Positions 8,149 to 17,562 of a stretch of 64,000 bases of DNA are shown here, in pieces (the stretch's first letter is position 1; each line of letters begins with the position of its first letter). The DNA comes from Candidatus Hydrogenedentota bacterium (GTDB lineage Bacteria > Hydrogenedentota > Hydrogenedentia > Hydrogenedentales > JAEUWI01). The notes beneath the pieces are model-generated. The model was not told the origin of the DNA. It was given only the letters and a program-made list of their open reading frames with translations, and searched no databases. Both the position numbers and the translations under genes were made by a program. The stretch lies in NCBI GenBank assembly GCA_019637335.1, contig JAHBVV010000015.1, positions 1 through 64,000 of the forward strand. The letters run 5' to 3'.

Positions 8149-11097
8149 ATGTTCCGAATTCTCCTGCCGCTCTACCTGCTCGCCATTGTCTCCAGCACAG
8201 CCCAGACCACGATCGGCATTCCGCTGAAGCCGGATCCGCCCATTGCCGTGGACGCCGCGCTCGGGGATTGGTCCGCCGTGCCGGGCGCGATCACCATTGA
8301 CCAGCCGGAGCAGGTCGCGCACGGCGTAGGGGCGTGGGCCGGCCCGGAAGACCTCAGCGGCGTTGTGCGCCTCGCGTGGCGCGCGGAATATCTGTTTCTC
8401 GCCGCCGAGGTGACGGATGACGCGATCGTGCAGGGCCAGCGCGCGTCCGGCATCTGGCAGGGCGACCATATCGAACTATACATCGATGTAACGCCCGACG
8501 CCGAACCGGATCGCCCGGACTTCGGCGCGGGGCAGTTTCACCTGGCGCTCAGCCCGGGCAACTTCCAGAGCACCGGCGACGCCCTCCTGGACACGCGTCC
8601 GGAGGCCTTCTGCTACACGCCGCGCGGTCTCGATACCGGCGGCGTCCTGGTGGCCTCGGCCCAGACGGCGACCGGGTGGATACTCGAGGCGGCCATTCCC
8701 TGGGCACTCCTTGGCCTGCCCCCGGAGGCGGGCGCGCCCCTGGGGATCGAGATCGGCCTGAGCGACACCGATGGCGGCGAGGCCCGGCAGGAGACCATGC
8801 TGACGATAGGCAGCGCGGCCTGGTCCCACGCGCGAGACCGTCTCCAGCCGATGGCGCTGGCCGGGACCGATGGCGTCGCGGCGGAGCGCGCGGTGTCCTT
8901 TCCTGTTTTCGAGGCGATCGAGCTCGCGCAGGGCCAGTCCGAGACGATTATGTTTGAGGCGCCGCTCGTTCCGGAGGGGCGTCAGGCGGTCCTTCGCCTC
9001 CTGGCCCGGCTCCACTTCGATCAGGTCGCCGGATACACCCAGGCCCTTCGGCTCGTGCTCAACGATCAGCCGATCGCGGGCAATCGCCTGATGAACAAGG
9101 ATCTCCGCGAGACCTCGCGCGGGGGCGCGGTCTATTCGATGTATGCGGGCGACCAGTTCTCCACGTACTACAGCCCCGATTTCGACGCGCCCAACACCAA
9201 CGACTTCTATGGGCTCCAGGGCGGCGTTGTACCCTGCCTGTTCGAGCTGGATGTCACCGATCTGTTGAAAGATGGCGCGAACACGCTCGCCGTGCGGCAC
9301 AGCGCCGATGAACGCATTCAGCAGGTGCTCCACGCCGCAAACGGCTCCCTCGTGTTCCAGACCCCGCCGCCGCCGGAACAGGCCAAGGCCGGCCCCCCGA
9401 CCGGCCCCCTTCCCAATATCGCGCCGCGGCGGGATTTGCGCGTCGCCTACACCGCCGAGGCCGGTCCCGACGCCACCATCGCCCTGGCCTTCGGCGAAGC
9501 GCGCGTCACCGTGCAGAGCCGCTTCTCCACGCCCGCGCCGGCCTGGGTCCACGGTTCGAACGACTACTTCCGACACCACCGCCGTATCGAGCAGCGGGGC
9601 GAAGGCGTCGCCGTGTTTGACACGTTCACCAACCTCACCGAGGAAAACCTGGGGATCATGCACCGGCACGAAGCGTCCCTCGGCGACAATCTGAAACGCC
9701 TCTGGATCGCCGGCCTCGAACAGCCGGGCGGAAGCGGGAGCACACACACCCCGGCGAACTGCACGACCTTCGCCGCGGCCGGCGGCTGGGGACTGGGCCT
9801 TATCGCGGCGGACGACGTCTTCCGCGTGCACAGTACAAACTACGGCATCGACGGCGTCATCGGCGTGGCGGACAACCAACTCGTGCTGCCGCCGGGCGAA
9901 AGCTACACCGCCGAGTGGCGCATCGTTCCGGTGGACGCGCCGGATTACTACACGTTTATTAACAGCGCGCGGCGCTTGATGGACGCGAACTTCACCATTG
10001 ACGGCGGCTTCGCCTTCCTGCGCTCCGGACCGCTGACGGACGCCTGGTCCGACGAACAGGTGAAGAATTTTCTCGAGTGGAAGGACCCGGAGTACGTCTG
10101 CGCCACGATTTTCTCCAACTACCAGGGCCGCTACGCGCACGGCACCGCATTCCAGCAGGTCGAGCACGACTCCTACGTGACCTCCTTCGCGCGCTGGCGC
10201 GGGATGTACGACGCCACGTACATGATCTATTTCCACTGCTTCCTCGACGTCACGGACGAGGGGCCGGAACGCTTTGCGGACGCGCGCATCCTGCGGCCCG
10301 ACGGCAAGCAGGCGGACTACGGCAAGGAGGACCAGCGGCTGTACCTGCCCATGACCGGCAACCGCTACGGGGCGGAGGTTCAGAAGAACGTCGATGTCAT
10401 CCTCGACAAAATCGGCGCGGACGGCGTCTACTGGGACGAGCACCAGTACAGCAGCGCGCAGTACCACTACGGAGAGCCGTGGGACCGCTTCACCGGCGAC
10501 ATCGACCCGAGGACGATGCAAGTACGGCGTCTGAAGTCCTCGGTCACCCTGCTCACGGAGGACTGGCGGGTGCGCCTCGCGAAGTACATCCAGTCTCGCG
10601 GCCCCCTCGTTGGCAACGGCGCGCCGTACACCCGCGCGATGGCCGAGCTGAACTTTCCCTGCTTCGTCGAAACGGGCAGCATCACCAACTGCACCCTGTC
10701 GCACCTGTATTCGCCCATCGCCCTCGGCGACCACCTGACCGAACACAGCCAGCAGGACGCCTATGAAACCATGCTCGCCGCGCTGGACTACGGCTGCGTG
10801 TACCACTGGTACAACGACATGACCGTAACCCCGACGCACAAGACGATCACCTCCTGGATGTTCCCGATCACGCCCCTCGAGCTGCACGCGGGATACATCA
10901 TCGGCGAGGAACGGATTATCACGAAGGTCAGCGGCAAATTCGGCTGGGGCGACGCGTCGCAACACGAAGTCCACGTCTTCAATGATCGCGGCGAGGAGGT
11001 CGCCGATTTCGATGCGCCCTTCACCACGGAAAATGGCCAGACCTGGACCGAACTCCGCCTCGCGGAGGACTGGTGCGCCGCCATCGTGCGGCGATAG
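8149..11097 (+). CDS. Large secreted protein with CBM9/DOMON-type domain and glycosidase-like barrel
   Basis: This is a 982-residue protein with a signal peptide ending near SSTAQT. Residues 20-235 form a CBM9-type sugar-binding domain (VDAALGDWSAVP, LAWRAEYLFLAAEVTDD, GDHIELYIDV). Residues 240-420 look like another beta-sandwich (LRLVLNDQPI, GANTLAVRHSADERI). The region from about 600 to 900 looks like a TIM-barrel glycosidase: KIGADGVYWDEHQYSS has an acidic pair at the end of a strand, followed by a long segment and a final beta-domain. Expression is on its own after the methyltransferase. It probably belongs to the same glycan-use locus as the neighbouring sulfatase, but no exact GH family is recognised. 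Confidence 0.75.
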   Translation: MFRILLPLYLLAIVSSTAQTTIGIPLKPDPPIAVDAALGDWSAVPGAITIDQPEQVAHGVGAWAGPEDLSGVVRLAWRAEYLFLAAEVTDDAIVQGQRASGIWQGDHIELYIDVTPDAEPDRPDFGAGQFHLALSPGNFQSTGDALLDTRPEAFCYTPRGLDTGGVLVASAQTATGWILEAAIPWALLGLPPEAGAPLGIEIGLSDTDGGEARQETMLTIGSAAWSHARDRLQPMALAGTDGVAAERAVSFPVFEAIELAQGQSETIMFEAPLVPEGRQAVLRLLARLHFDQVAGYTQALRLVLNDQPIAGNRLMNKDLRETSRGGAVYSMYAGDQFSTYYSPDFDAPNTNDFYGLQGGVVPCLFELDVTDLLKDGANTLAVRHSADERIQQVLHAANGSLVFQTPPPPEQAKAGPPTGPLPNIAPRRDLRVAYTAEAGPDATIALAFGEARVTVQSRFSTPAPAWVHGSNDYFRHHRRIEQRGEGVAVFDTFTNLTEENLGIMHRHEASLGDNLKRLWIAGLEQPGGSGSTHTPANCTTFAAAGGWGLGLIAADDVFRVHSTNYGIDGVIGVADNQLVLPPGESYTAEWRIVPVDAPDYYTFINSARRLMDANFTIDGGFAFLRSGPLTDAWSDEQVKNFLEWKDPEYVCATIFSNYQGRYAHGTAFQQVEHDSYVTSFARWRGMYDATYMIYFHCFLDVTDEGPERFADARILRPDGKQADYGKEDQRLYLPMTGNRYGAEVQKNVDVILDKIGADGVYWDEHQYSSAQYHYGEPWDRFTGDIDPRTMQVRRLKSSVTLLTEDWRVRLAKYIQSRGPLVGNGAPYTRAMAELNFPCFVETGSITNCTLSHLYSPIALGDHLTEHSQQDAYETMLAALDYGCVYHWYNDMTVTPTHKTITSWMFPITPLELHAGYIIGEERIITKVSGKFGWGDASQHEVHVFNDRGEEVADFDAPFTTENGQTWTELRLAEDWCAAIVRR

Positions 11098-11136
11098 ATC
11101 CACCCAGCCGCCGCCCCATTTCCCGCAAGGCTGTAA

Positions 11137-11871
11137 ATGCTCATCTACACGGTTGTCTTCATAGCCCTGTTCCTTGGCTGCATGGCGCAGTCCGCGGTCG
11201 GTTTCGGCTCGATGCTGATCGCCATGCCGCTGCTGACCTTTGTGCTTCCGCTCCAGGTAGCCGCGCCTGTTCTTGCGCTGATCGGGCCGCCCACCACGAT
11301 CTACATCTTCCACCTCAACCGCCACGGCGTGGATTGGCGCGAGGTGGGCCGGATCATGGCCGGTGCGCTGGCCGGCGTGCCGCTGGGGCTCTGGGCGCTG
11401 GAAAGCCTGAATCCCGCCTGGATTATGCGGGCCGTGGGCGCGGTGCTCGTGGCGTACGCCGTCTATGTGGCGGCCATTGAACCGCGACTGCGGCCCCGGG
11501 CGAACATGCGGTCAGGCAATATCGCGACGAGCCTGGCCGCCGGGCTCTGCACGGGCGTGCTTGGCGGCGCGTTCAATACCGGCGGCCCCCCGCTCATTTT
11601 GTATGGGGACTGGCTGCGCTGGCCCCGGGCGCGGTTCAAGGCGATCCTGCAGGCGGTGTTCCTGGCCAATGGCACGCTGATCATTATCGGCCACGCCCTG
11701 GCGGGAAATGTGCACACCGGCGTGCTGCCCTATGCCGCCGCCGCCACGCCGGGCGTGATAGCGGGGCTTTACGCCGGGCGCCACATCGATCGCCTGCTCA
11801 GTCCGGCGCATTTCCGCTACGCGGTTCTCGGCATGGTCGCGCTCCTGGGCCTTTCCCTGATCGCGCGCTGA
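11137..11871 (+). CDS. TauE/SafE family permease
   Basis: This is a 244-residue integral membrane protein with about eight hydrophobic segments. The N-terminal motif CMAQSAVGFGSMLIAMPLL and the mid-protein GVLGGAFNTGGPPLILYG are the duplicated signature of the TauE/SafE (DUF81) family, which exports sulfite, sulfonates or related organic anions across the inner membrane. Its start lies 39 bases after the CBM9-type gene on the same strand. A role in disposing of sulfite or sulfate released from sulfated glycans is possible given the nearby sulfatase, but this is inference. It ends 10 bases from the convergent TPR gene. Confidence 0.9.
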   Translation: MLIYTVVFIALFLGCMAQSAVGFGSMLIAMPLLTFVLPLQVAAPVLALIGPPTTIYIFHLNRHGVDWREVGRIMAGALAGVPLGLWALESLNPAWIMRAVGAVLVAYAVYVAAIEPRLRPRANMRSGNIATSLAAGLCTGVLGGAFNTGGPPLILYGDWLRWPRARFKAILQAVFLANGTLIIIGHALAGNVHTGVLPYAAAATPGVIAGLYAGRHIDRLLSPAHFRYAVLGMVALLGLSLIAR

Positions 11872-11881
11872 CGAGCCGGGA

Positions 11882-13348
11882 TCAGCGCCCAAGTAGCGAT
11901 TGAATGCGCGCCGCCAGCTGGGGGTTCCCGCCCGAACGCGCCTGCTCCAGCGCGCGCTCCAGGTAGGGAATCGCCTTCTCCATCTCGCCCCGCTCGTAGT
12001 AGTACGTGCCCGCCTTGTATTCGGCGGAGGGCAGAGAAGGCTCCAGCCGCGCCGCCTCGGCGTACTGCACCATGGCCGCCTCCACCTCACCCAGTTGCAG
12101 GAGGGCCTGGCCCCAGTTGTATCGGGCCTCAAAGGATTCGGGCCGGAGTTCGAGCGCCTTCTCGCAGTGCGGGATTGCGTCTAGCGGGCGCTTGAGCTCC
12201 AGGTAACAGCCCGCCAGGCCATGGTGCGCGGGCTCCATGGTCGCATCCAACTCCAGCGCCTTCTGGAAGAGCGGAATCGCCTCTTCGTAACGGCCCTGCC
12301 AGTAGTAGTTGTTGCCCAGGTTCAAGCTCAGTTCGCCATCCCGCGGCGTGTTGCGGGCCGGCAGCGACACCGCCTTCTCCAGGTAAGGCGCGGCCTCCGC
12401 AAAGCGGTCCATCTTCTGAAGCATTTCGCCCAGTTCCGAGTTTGCCTCGAAGTTATCCGGGTCGAGCTCCAGAGCCCGCCGGTAGTACGCCACCGCCTCC
12501 TCGGGCCGTTTCCGGTCGTTTGCGTGAAAGCCCTTCGTCAACAACTGGTCCACGTGAAAGCAATACCGGTCCAGGCCATCCACCCAGGGATCGGGACTCG
12601 CCTCGAAGCGGCCCAGCAGATTGGTCGAGGCCAGCGCGCGCTTCTGCTCCTCTTCCTTGCCCTGCGCCTCGTACACCGTCGCCAGCAACCGGTGGGCGAC
12701 GCCAAACTGGGGGTGGGCGCTCAGAAGCGAACGCAGGTGCTGCTCCGCCGTCGTCCAGTCCTCGGCATCCTTTGCGACCCGCGCAAGCCCCAGCCGCGCA
12801 TACGGATTGTTCACGTGCAGGTCGAGACAGCGCGCGTAGTCGGCCTTGGCGCCTTCCCCATCGCCGGCCTTGTAGCGGTTGTCCGCCCGCCGGAGAATTG
12901 CCGGGAGATAGGTCCCATCCAGGGCGATTGTCCGATCCAACAACGTATCAATGTCCCGCATGTCGCCTTTCATACTGCGAACATACGCCAGGAGATACGG
13001 CCATTGCGCTTCCCGCGGGTCAAGCGTCATTGCGCGCTCGTAACAGGCCGCCCCCTCATCGTAATAGTAATTGGCCTGGTAGATGCGCCCGAGCTCGCCC
13101 ACATTCTCGGCCGACGGGTCCGCCTGAACGCGCGCAATCGCCGAATCCAGCAGGGGCGCGAGTTTCTGTCGGCTCGCATCCAGTTCCGGCCGCTCGGGAA
13201 GCCGGGCGAGGGTCTCGGCGGCCTCTCGCCGGGCCTGCGTCACGCGCCAGGCGGCGGCGGCCAGGGCAACCAGGACGGCCGCGGATAAAACGGCTATCAC
13301 GCGCCCGCGCAGCGTAGAAGAGGCGGGCTTCGCACCGGCCATACTCAT
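11882..13348 (-). CDS. Membrane-anchored TPR repeat protein
   Basis: This is a 488-residue protein. A single hydrophobic segment at about residues 17-36 acts as an anchor or signal. The rest consists of tetratricopeptide repeats, clear at YYRRALELDPDNFEANSELG, LFQKALELDATMEPAHHGLA and CEKALELRPESFEARYNWG. TPR arrays mediate protein-protein contacts, here probably in the periplasm. Its ATG overlaps the stop of the upstream FG-GAP gene by four bases (13345-13348), so the two are translationally coupled and very likely work together. Pairs of FG-GAP and TPR proteins are common in Planctomycetes-like genomes, but the function is not established. Confidence 0.85.
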   Translation of the reverse strand: MSMAGAKPASSTLRGRVIAVLSAAVLVALAAAAWRVTQARREAAETLARLPERPELDASRQKLAPLLDSAIARVQADPSAENVGELGRIYQANYYYDEGAACYERAMTLDPREAQWPYLLAYVRSMKGDMRDIDTLLDRTIALDGTYLPAILRRADNRYKAGDGEGAKADYARCLDLHVNNPYARLGLARVAKDAEDWTTAEQHLRSLLSAHPQFGVAHRLLATVYEAQGKEEEQKRALASTNLLGRFEASPDPWVDGLDRYCFHVDQLLTKGFHANDRKRPEEAVAYYRRALELDPDNFEANSELGEMLQKMDRFAEAAPYLEKAVSLPARNTPRDGELSLNLGNNYYWQGRYEEAIPLFQKALELDATMEPAHHGLAGCYLELKRPLDAIPHCEKALELRPESFEARYNWGQALLQLGEVEAAMVQYAEAARLEPSLPSAEYKAGTYYYERGEMEKAIPYLERALEQARSGGNPQLAARIQSLLGR

Positions 13349-14700
13349 GGAGCCTCCCCGGACTCGGCCGGTGAGGCCTCGCCCCAGTGGTTGCGCCAGA
13401 GCGAGATTCGATTCTCCCGATCATACGGCTGTGCGGTGGGGTAGGATCCCGTCACGAAGTCCACACGCCCGTCGCCATCGATATCGCCGGGCGCCATAAC
13501 AATCAGATGGGCCGGATAGCGCGTAATATCCCGCCGCGTGAAATTCATTTTGCCGTCGTTCTCGAACCAGATGATGCTGGCGTCGGTCGAGCTCTCGTCC
13601 TGGCCCAGCGAGCTGGTGACGATGATATCCAGGTCGCCGTCGTTGTCGATATCCACCGCGTGCCCCGAAGCCGCCCCCGCGAAATCATCGATCCGGTGGT
13701 ACTCGAACTCCAGGTTGCCCTTGTTTTCCAGCCACTGAATTCCATGCCACGGTCGCGGGCCCGGCGGTTGATAATCGAACGAGTCGCCATTGGTAAACAG
13801 GATATCCAAGTCGCCGTCGCCGTCGAGGTCGGCCAGGTTGAGCCCGCTGCTCCCGAAATCCTCATTGGTGGATCCGAAAACCCGGTGCGCGGTGAAATTG
13901 GCCTTGCCATCGTTCTCGAAGATGTACACCTCTTCCCATTCCTGAGATACCAGGGCCACGATGTCGAGGTCGCCATCGCCATCCATGTCGGCCACGGGCG
14001 TATGAATCGTGCCGGAGAGATTCAGTAGGTTATGGCTCCGATAGAGCCAGTCCTCATCAAGTTTTTCCATCCATCGAATCTCGCCGCGCTCGTAACCAAA
14101 CTGGCCCACGACCAAATCCAGGTCGCCGTCGCCGTCGAAATCGCCAGCGCGCACGTCCGTGACACGCGCGATTCCCTCCGCGAGATAGTGGACGGTGAAC
14201 CGCTGCTGGCCATCGTTCTCAAGCACCACCACCGCGCCGATTTCTTCATTGCTGGGCGGCACGATACCCATGGAGGCCACAAGGATATCCAGATCACCGT
14301 CCTGATCGATATCCACGGCGCTCAAGTGGGTGGGGCCCTTGATGTTCTCCGCAAGAACGCGCTCGGTGAAGGTCCCCGCTGGCTTCTGCTGCAGCCAGCA
14401 GACCGTGTTGGTATTCGCATCGGAGAAAATCACGTCCGGCAGGCCGTCTTGATCGAGATCGACGATGTCCAGATGCGTGATCATCGCCAGGACGCCCTCC
14501 GGAGGCGGATTCCCGATGCGCTCGTACTTCAGGAAGTCGATCTGGGGGGCGCGCGCGGGTTTCGCCGCCTGGCGCGCGGCATCGGTATCCAGCGTTTCGG
14601 TCTCGGACCCCGCGCAACCGTGCAGGACGCAGGGCATCAACAATAACAGGGCGGCAGGTTGGCGAAAAAACAATCGGCGGAAGGTCTTTAATACAGCCAA
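13345..14700 (-). CDS. FG-GAP/VCBS repeat lipoprotein
   Basis: This is a 451-residue protein. I chose the TTG at 14700 because GAGGAG lies 7 bases upstream; the ATG at 14748 has no ribosome binding site. This start gives a signal peptide ending in a lipobox-like VLHGC. The body consists of about seven repeats with Ca-binding Asp loops of the form DxDGDGDLD (for example DLDQDGLPDV, DFDGDGDLDL, DMDGDGDLDI), the integrin-alpha-like beta-propeller. These proteins sit at the cell surface or in the periplasm and bind ligands or partner proteins. The gene is translationally coupled to the TPR gene downstream. Confidence 0.85.
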   Translation of the reverse strand: MAVLKTFRRLFFRQPAALLLLMPCVLHGCAGSETETLDTDAARQAAKPARAPQIDFLKYERIGNPPPEGVLAMITHLDIVDLDQDGLPDVIFSDANTNTVCWLQQKPAGTFTERVLAENIKGPTHLSAVDIDQDGDLDILVASMGIVPPSNEEIGAVVVLENDGQQRFTVHYLAEGIARVTDVRAGDFDGDGDLDLVVGQFGYERGEIRWMEKLDEDWLYRSHNLLNLSGTIHTPVADMDGDGDLDIVALVSQEWEEVYIFENDGKANFTAHRVFGSTNEDFGSSGLNLADLDGDGDLDILFTNGDSFDYQPPGPRPWHGIQWLENKGNLEFEYHRIDDFAGAASGHAVDIDNDGDLDIIVTSSLGQDESSTDASIIWFENDGKMNFTRRDITRYPAHLIVMAPGDIDGDGRVDFVTGSYPTAQPYDRENRISLWRNHWGEASPAESGEAP

Positions 14701-14784
14701 GGTTTGTCTCCTCAAGAAAAAGACCCAAGGTCGCCGCCAGTCTAGCATGCGGCGGCGGAAATCCGCCAATCCCGGCAGGGGCGC

Positions 14785-16092
14785 CTACATCCCGTAGTCC
14801 CGCAGTTTGTAGATCAGGTTTCGGCGGCTGATGCCGAGCAACTGGGCCGCGCGGGTCTTGTTCCCGCCGGTCTTCTCCAGGGCCTCCAGGATGGCCTGGC
14901 GCTGGATGGCCTCCATATCGCCCACCAGCACGCTGCCCGGGGTGCGCGCCTCGTTCTCTCCGCGGCGTATCGCGTCGGGAAGGTCCGACGCCAGGATCTG
15001 CTGGCCCACCGCCAGAATCGCCGCGCGTTCCAGCGCATTTCGCAATTCCCGAACGTTTCCGGGCCAGCCATGGGCAAGCAGGCAGCGCTCGGCGGCTGGC
15101 GCGAGCCGCTTGCCATGGGGTTTCAGGAACCGTGCCGCCAGGGGCAGAATATCCTCGCGCCGCGCGGCCAGCGGCGGAACCGTCAGGGGAAACACGTTGA
15201 CGCGATAATACAGGTCATCCCGGAAACGGCCCGCCTTCACCTCCGCCTCGAGATCCCGGTTGGTCGCCGCAATCAGGCGCACATCCGCGCGCCGCTCCTC
15301 CGATCCGCCGATACGGTGGAAGCGGCCCGATTCGAGCACGCGCAGCAGCACGGGCTGAAGCGGAACCGGAAGCTCTCCGATCTCGTCGAGAAACAGCGTG
15401 CCGCGATCGGCCTCTTCGAAGCGTCCCGCGCGCTGGCGATCGGCCCCGGTGAACGCGCCTTTCTCATGGCCAAAGAGCTCGCTCTCGATGAGGTTCTCGG
15501 GGATTGCGCCACAGTTCACCGTGACGAAGGGGCCATCCCGGCGGAGGCTGTGCTGTTGGATGAACTCGGCGATCACCTGCTTGCCGGTTCCGCTTTCGCC
15601 CGATATCAGAATGGCCGCGTCGGTTCCGGCGGAGCGCAATGCCTGCTGAAACACCTGGCGCATGGCCGGGCTTTCCGCCACCACGCCCGGCGGCAGCGTA
15701 ACGCCCTCGGGGCCGTCCAGCCCATCGCGCGGGGCGCCGAGGGCATCGTCCACCGCCGCGATCAGTTCGTCGAGATCGACGGGCTTCTCCAGGTAGTCCA
15801 GCGCGCCCTGCTTGATCGCCGCCACAGCGTCGCGCACATCGATGTAGGCGGTAAGCAGGATGACCGGCAGGTCGGGGCGCATGACCTTGACTTTCGCCAG
15901 CACCTCCAGGCCGCTCATTCCCGGCATGCGCACGTCGAGCAGCATCAGATCGCAGCGGTCCGCGGTCGCCAGGCCCGCCGGGCCATCCGCGCAGCAAACG
16001 GTGTCGAAACCGGCGCGCGCCAGGGCGTTGTCCAGCAACTGCCGCTGGCCCGGGTCGTCGTCCACAATTGCGATTCGTGCGCGCTCAGCCAT
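14785..16092 (-). CDS. Sigma54-dependent NtrC/ZraR-type response regulator
   Basis: This is a 435-residue protein. The receiver domain (1-120) has the acidic cluster at D11-D13, phospho-acceptor D53, T81 and K103. The AAA+ domain has Walker A GESGTGK (165-171), GAFTGA (212-217, the sigma54-contacting loop) and Walker B GTLFLDEIGE (231-240). The C-terminal Fis-type HTH contains NKTRAAQLLGISRRNLIYKL. When phosphorylated it should activate RpoN-dependent promoters. The gene overlaps the kinase gene by 8 bases, so the pair is co-transcribed. The probable target is the adjacent DUF2202 gene and this operon itself, as in ZraSR-type systems (inference). Confidence 0.95.
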   Translation of the reverse strand: MAERARIAIVDDDPGQRQLLDNALARAGFDTVCCADGPAGLATADRCDLMLLDVRMPGMSGLEVLAKVKVMRPDLPVILLTAYIDVRDAVAAIKQGALDYLEKPVDLDELIAAVDDALGAPRDGLDGPEGVTLPPGVVAESPAMRQVFQQALRSAGTDAAILISGESGTGKQVIAEFIQQHSLRRDGPFVTVNCGAIPENLIESELFGHEKGAFTGADRQRAGRFEEADRGTLFLDEIGELPVPLQPVLLRVLESGRFHRIGGSEERRADVRLIAATNRDLEAEVKAGRFRDDLYYRVNVFPLTVPPLAARREDILPLAARFLKPHGKRLAPAAERCLLAHGWPGNVRELRNALERAAILAVGQQILASDLPDAIRRGENEARTPGSVLVGDMEAIQRQAILEALEKTGGNKTRAAQLLGISRRNLIYKLRDYGM

Positions 16093-17416
16093 GGGGAGAG
16101 TGTACCTGTTCCAACCCGCGCAGGGTTACCGCCGCGCCCGCACCGGGCGTGGAATCGATCTCCAGCGACCACCCGTGGGCCCGCGCGATCTGTTCCACGA
16201 TGCTCAGGCCCAGCCCGCACCCGCCTTCGAAGCGCGTAAAATAGGGCTCGGTCACCCGCGGCAGATCTTCGGGCGCAATGCCGCATCCCGTATCCCGCAC
16301 AGCCAGGTCGATGCACTCGCCGCGGAATGTGGCGGCTATCGTTATCCGCCCGCCCGAAGCGGTGGCGTGCAGCGCGTTAATAACGAGATTCAGCAAGGCC
16401 TTCCGGAGCTGTGCCGCATCGGCGGAAACGGCCACTTCCGGGGATTCGACCGACAATTCGACCCCGCGCTGGCCCGCCTCCCCCTCGACCAGCCTGGCGA
16501 AATCCGCGAGAAACGCGCGCAGGGAAACGGTACCGGCTGCGATCTCCGGCGGGCGCGCCAGCCCGAGAAATCCGTTGATATGCCCCACCGTGCGATCGAT
16601 CTCATCCACAATCCGCGACGCTCGCTCCCGATTTCCGGCGGAATCCGCCGGGGCGTCCGCAATCAACTGCGCTTCGCCGCGCACGATGCCGAGCGGGTTC
16701 TTCGTCTCGTGCGCGAGGCCGGCCCCGATCTGTGCGAGTTGCGCCTGGTGCGCCGCCAGTTCCCGCGCCACAATAAGGGCGGTCTGCAACCGGCGCCGCC
16801 GCACCGCCCCCAGCGCCACAGCCGCACCCAGGATCACCACCAGCGCGGAGCCCGCCAGCGAAACGCCAAACCGCACCCGATCCCCCTGGATCTCCGCGCG
16901 CATGCCGGCGGTATCCATCGCCACCGACAGGACGTAGGGCCCGTCGGGCATGGCCTCCGCCGTGTCCGGTTCCGGGCCGAACGCGGGGCCCTGGAAGCCG
17001 CGGCCGCGCCCCAAGCCCGGCCCGCCGCCGAAGGTGATGTCGAATGCCCGGCTCACTTCAAGCACTTCCGGCAGCCAACGCTCCCCAGTTGATGCGGTCC
17101 CGTCCATCCGTGCAGTCTCCCCGCCCGAAGCCACCACAACGCCATCCACAGCGCGCAACACCACGCCGGACACATCCGGCGCCGCCGCGAGCTCTTCGAA
17201 GATGAGCGAGAGGCGGTCGTGACGGTAGCGGCCCATCCGGCCCTGCGCACGAATACCGGCGGCCAGGGCGTCAAGCGCGGTCTGCGCGCGCGCCAGCATT
17301 ACCCGCCGGTGGTTTTCCGCCTCGGACCGGTAATCGGCGTGGAGCAAAACGGCGCTGGCGGCCATCGCCAGGATGGCCGCCAGCGCAACGGTTACGGTGG
17401 TCTTGTCGGCGTTCAT
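16085..17416 (-). CDS. Membrane sensor histidine kinase (ZraS/NtrB-like)
   Basis: This is a 443-residue protein. TM1 (about 8-25) and TM2 (about 184-204) bracket a periplasmic domain of about 155 residues. H236 in GAGLAHETKNPLG is the phospho-acceptor; the N box KALLNLVINALHA and the G boxes DTGCGIAPED and GCGLGLSIVEQI complete the ATPase domain. The ATG at 17416 follows a G-rich GGGCGGGGA. A Gly/Arg-rich stretch (residues 129-142, GGGPGLGRGRGF) lies in the sensor domain and resembles the tail of the neighbouring DUF2202 protein. It should phosphorylate the overlapping response regulator. The signal is unknown; metal or envelope stress is suggested only by analogy with ZraS. Confidence 0.93.
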   Translation of the reverse strand: MNADKTTVTVALAAILAMAASAVLLHADYRSEAENHRRVMLARAQTALDALAAGIRAQGRMGRYRHDRLSLIFEELAAAPDVSGVVLRAVDGVVVASGGETARMDGTASTGERWLPEVLEVSRAFDITFGGGPGLGRGRGFQGPAFGPEPDTAEAMPDGPYVLSVAMDTAGMRAEIQGDRVRFGVSLAGSALVVILGAAVALGAVRRRRLQTALIVARELAAHQAQLAQIGAGLAHETKNPLGIVRGEAQLIADAPADSAGNRERASRIVDEIDRTVGHINGFLGLARPPEIAAGTVSLRAFLADFARLVEGEAGQRGVELSVESPEVAVSADAAQLRKALLNLVINALHATASGGRITIAATFRGECIDLAVRDTGCGIAPEDLPRVTEPYFTRFEGGCGLGLSIVEQIARAHGWSLEIDSTPGAGAAVTLRGLEQVHSPHG

Positions 17417-17435
17417 CGCGGGTCCCCGCCCGACA

Positions 17436-17562
17436 TTACCGGGCTGGTGCATTGTACCACGGGCTGCCCGGCCAGGCGCCCGCGCCCGGACCCGCGCCCA
17501 GGCCACGGCCCGCGCCGTAGCCGCCGCCGAGCCCGCGCCCCGCGCGGTACCGAAGCCGCCGT
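17436..17562 (-). other. Gly/Arg/Tyr-rich reading continued out of frame after the DUF2202 stop
   Basis: After the TGA that ends the DUF2202 frame (17563-17565) the low-complexity pattern continues in other frames. One frame briefly gives RGLNGGFG. The third gives AGRGLGGGYGAGRGLGAGPG and ends SPWYNAPAR at a TAA (17436-17438), only 19 bases before the kinase ATG. The pattern suggests that the DUF2202 tail was once longer and has been truncated by one or two frameshifts, or that the GC-rich repeat was misassembled. Confidence 0.4.

Noticed and set aside
8476-11325. 949-residue minus-strand frame opposite the CBM9-type gene
   Set aside because: It has no recognisable domain and its composition mirrors the real gene; it is a shadow frame.
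13500-14470. Tandem DNA repeats of GTCGCC/ATCGAC type
   Set aside because: They are the codons of Ca-binding Asp/Gly loops in the FG-GAP protein; no separate element.
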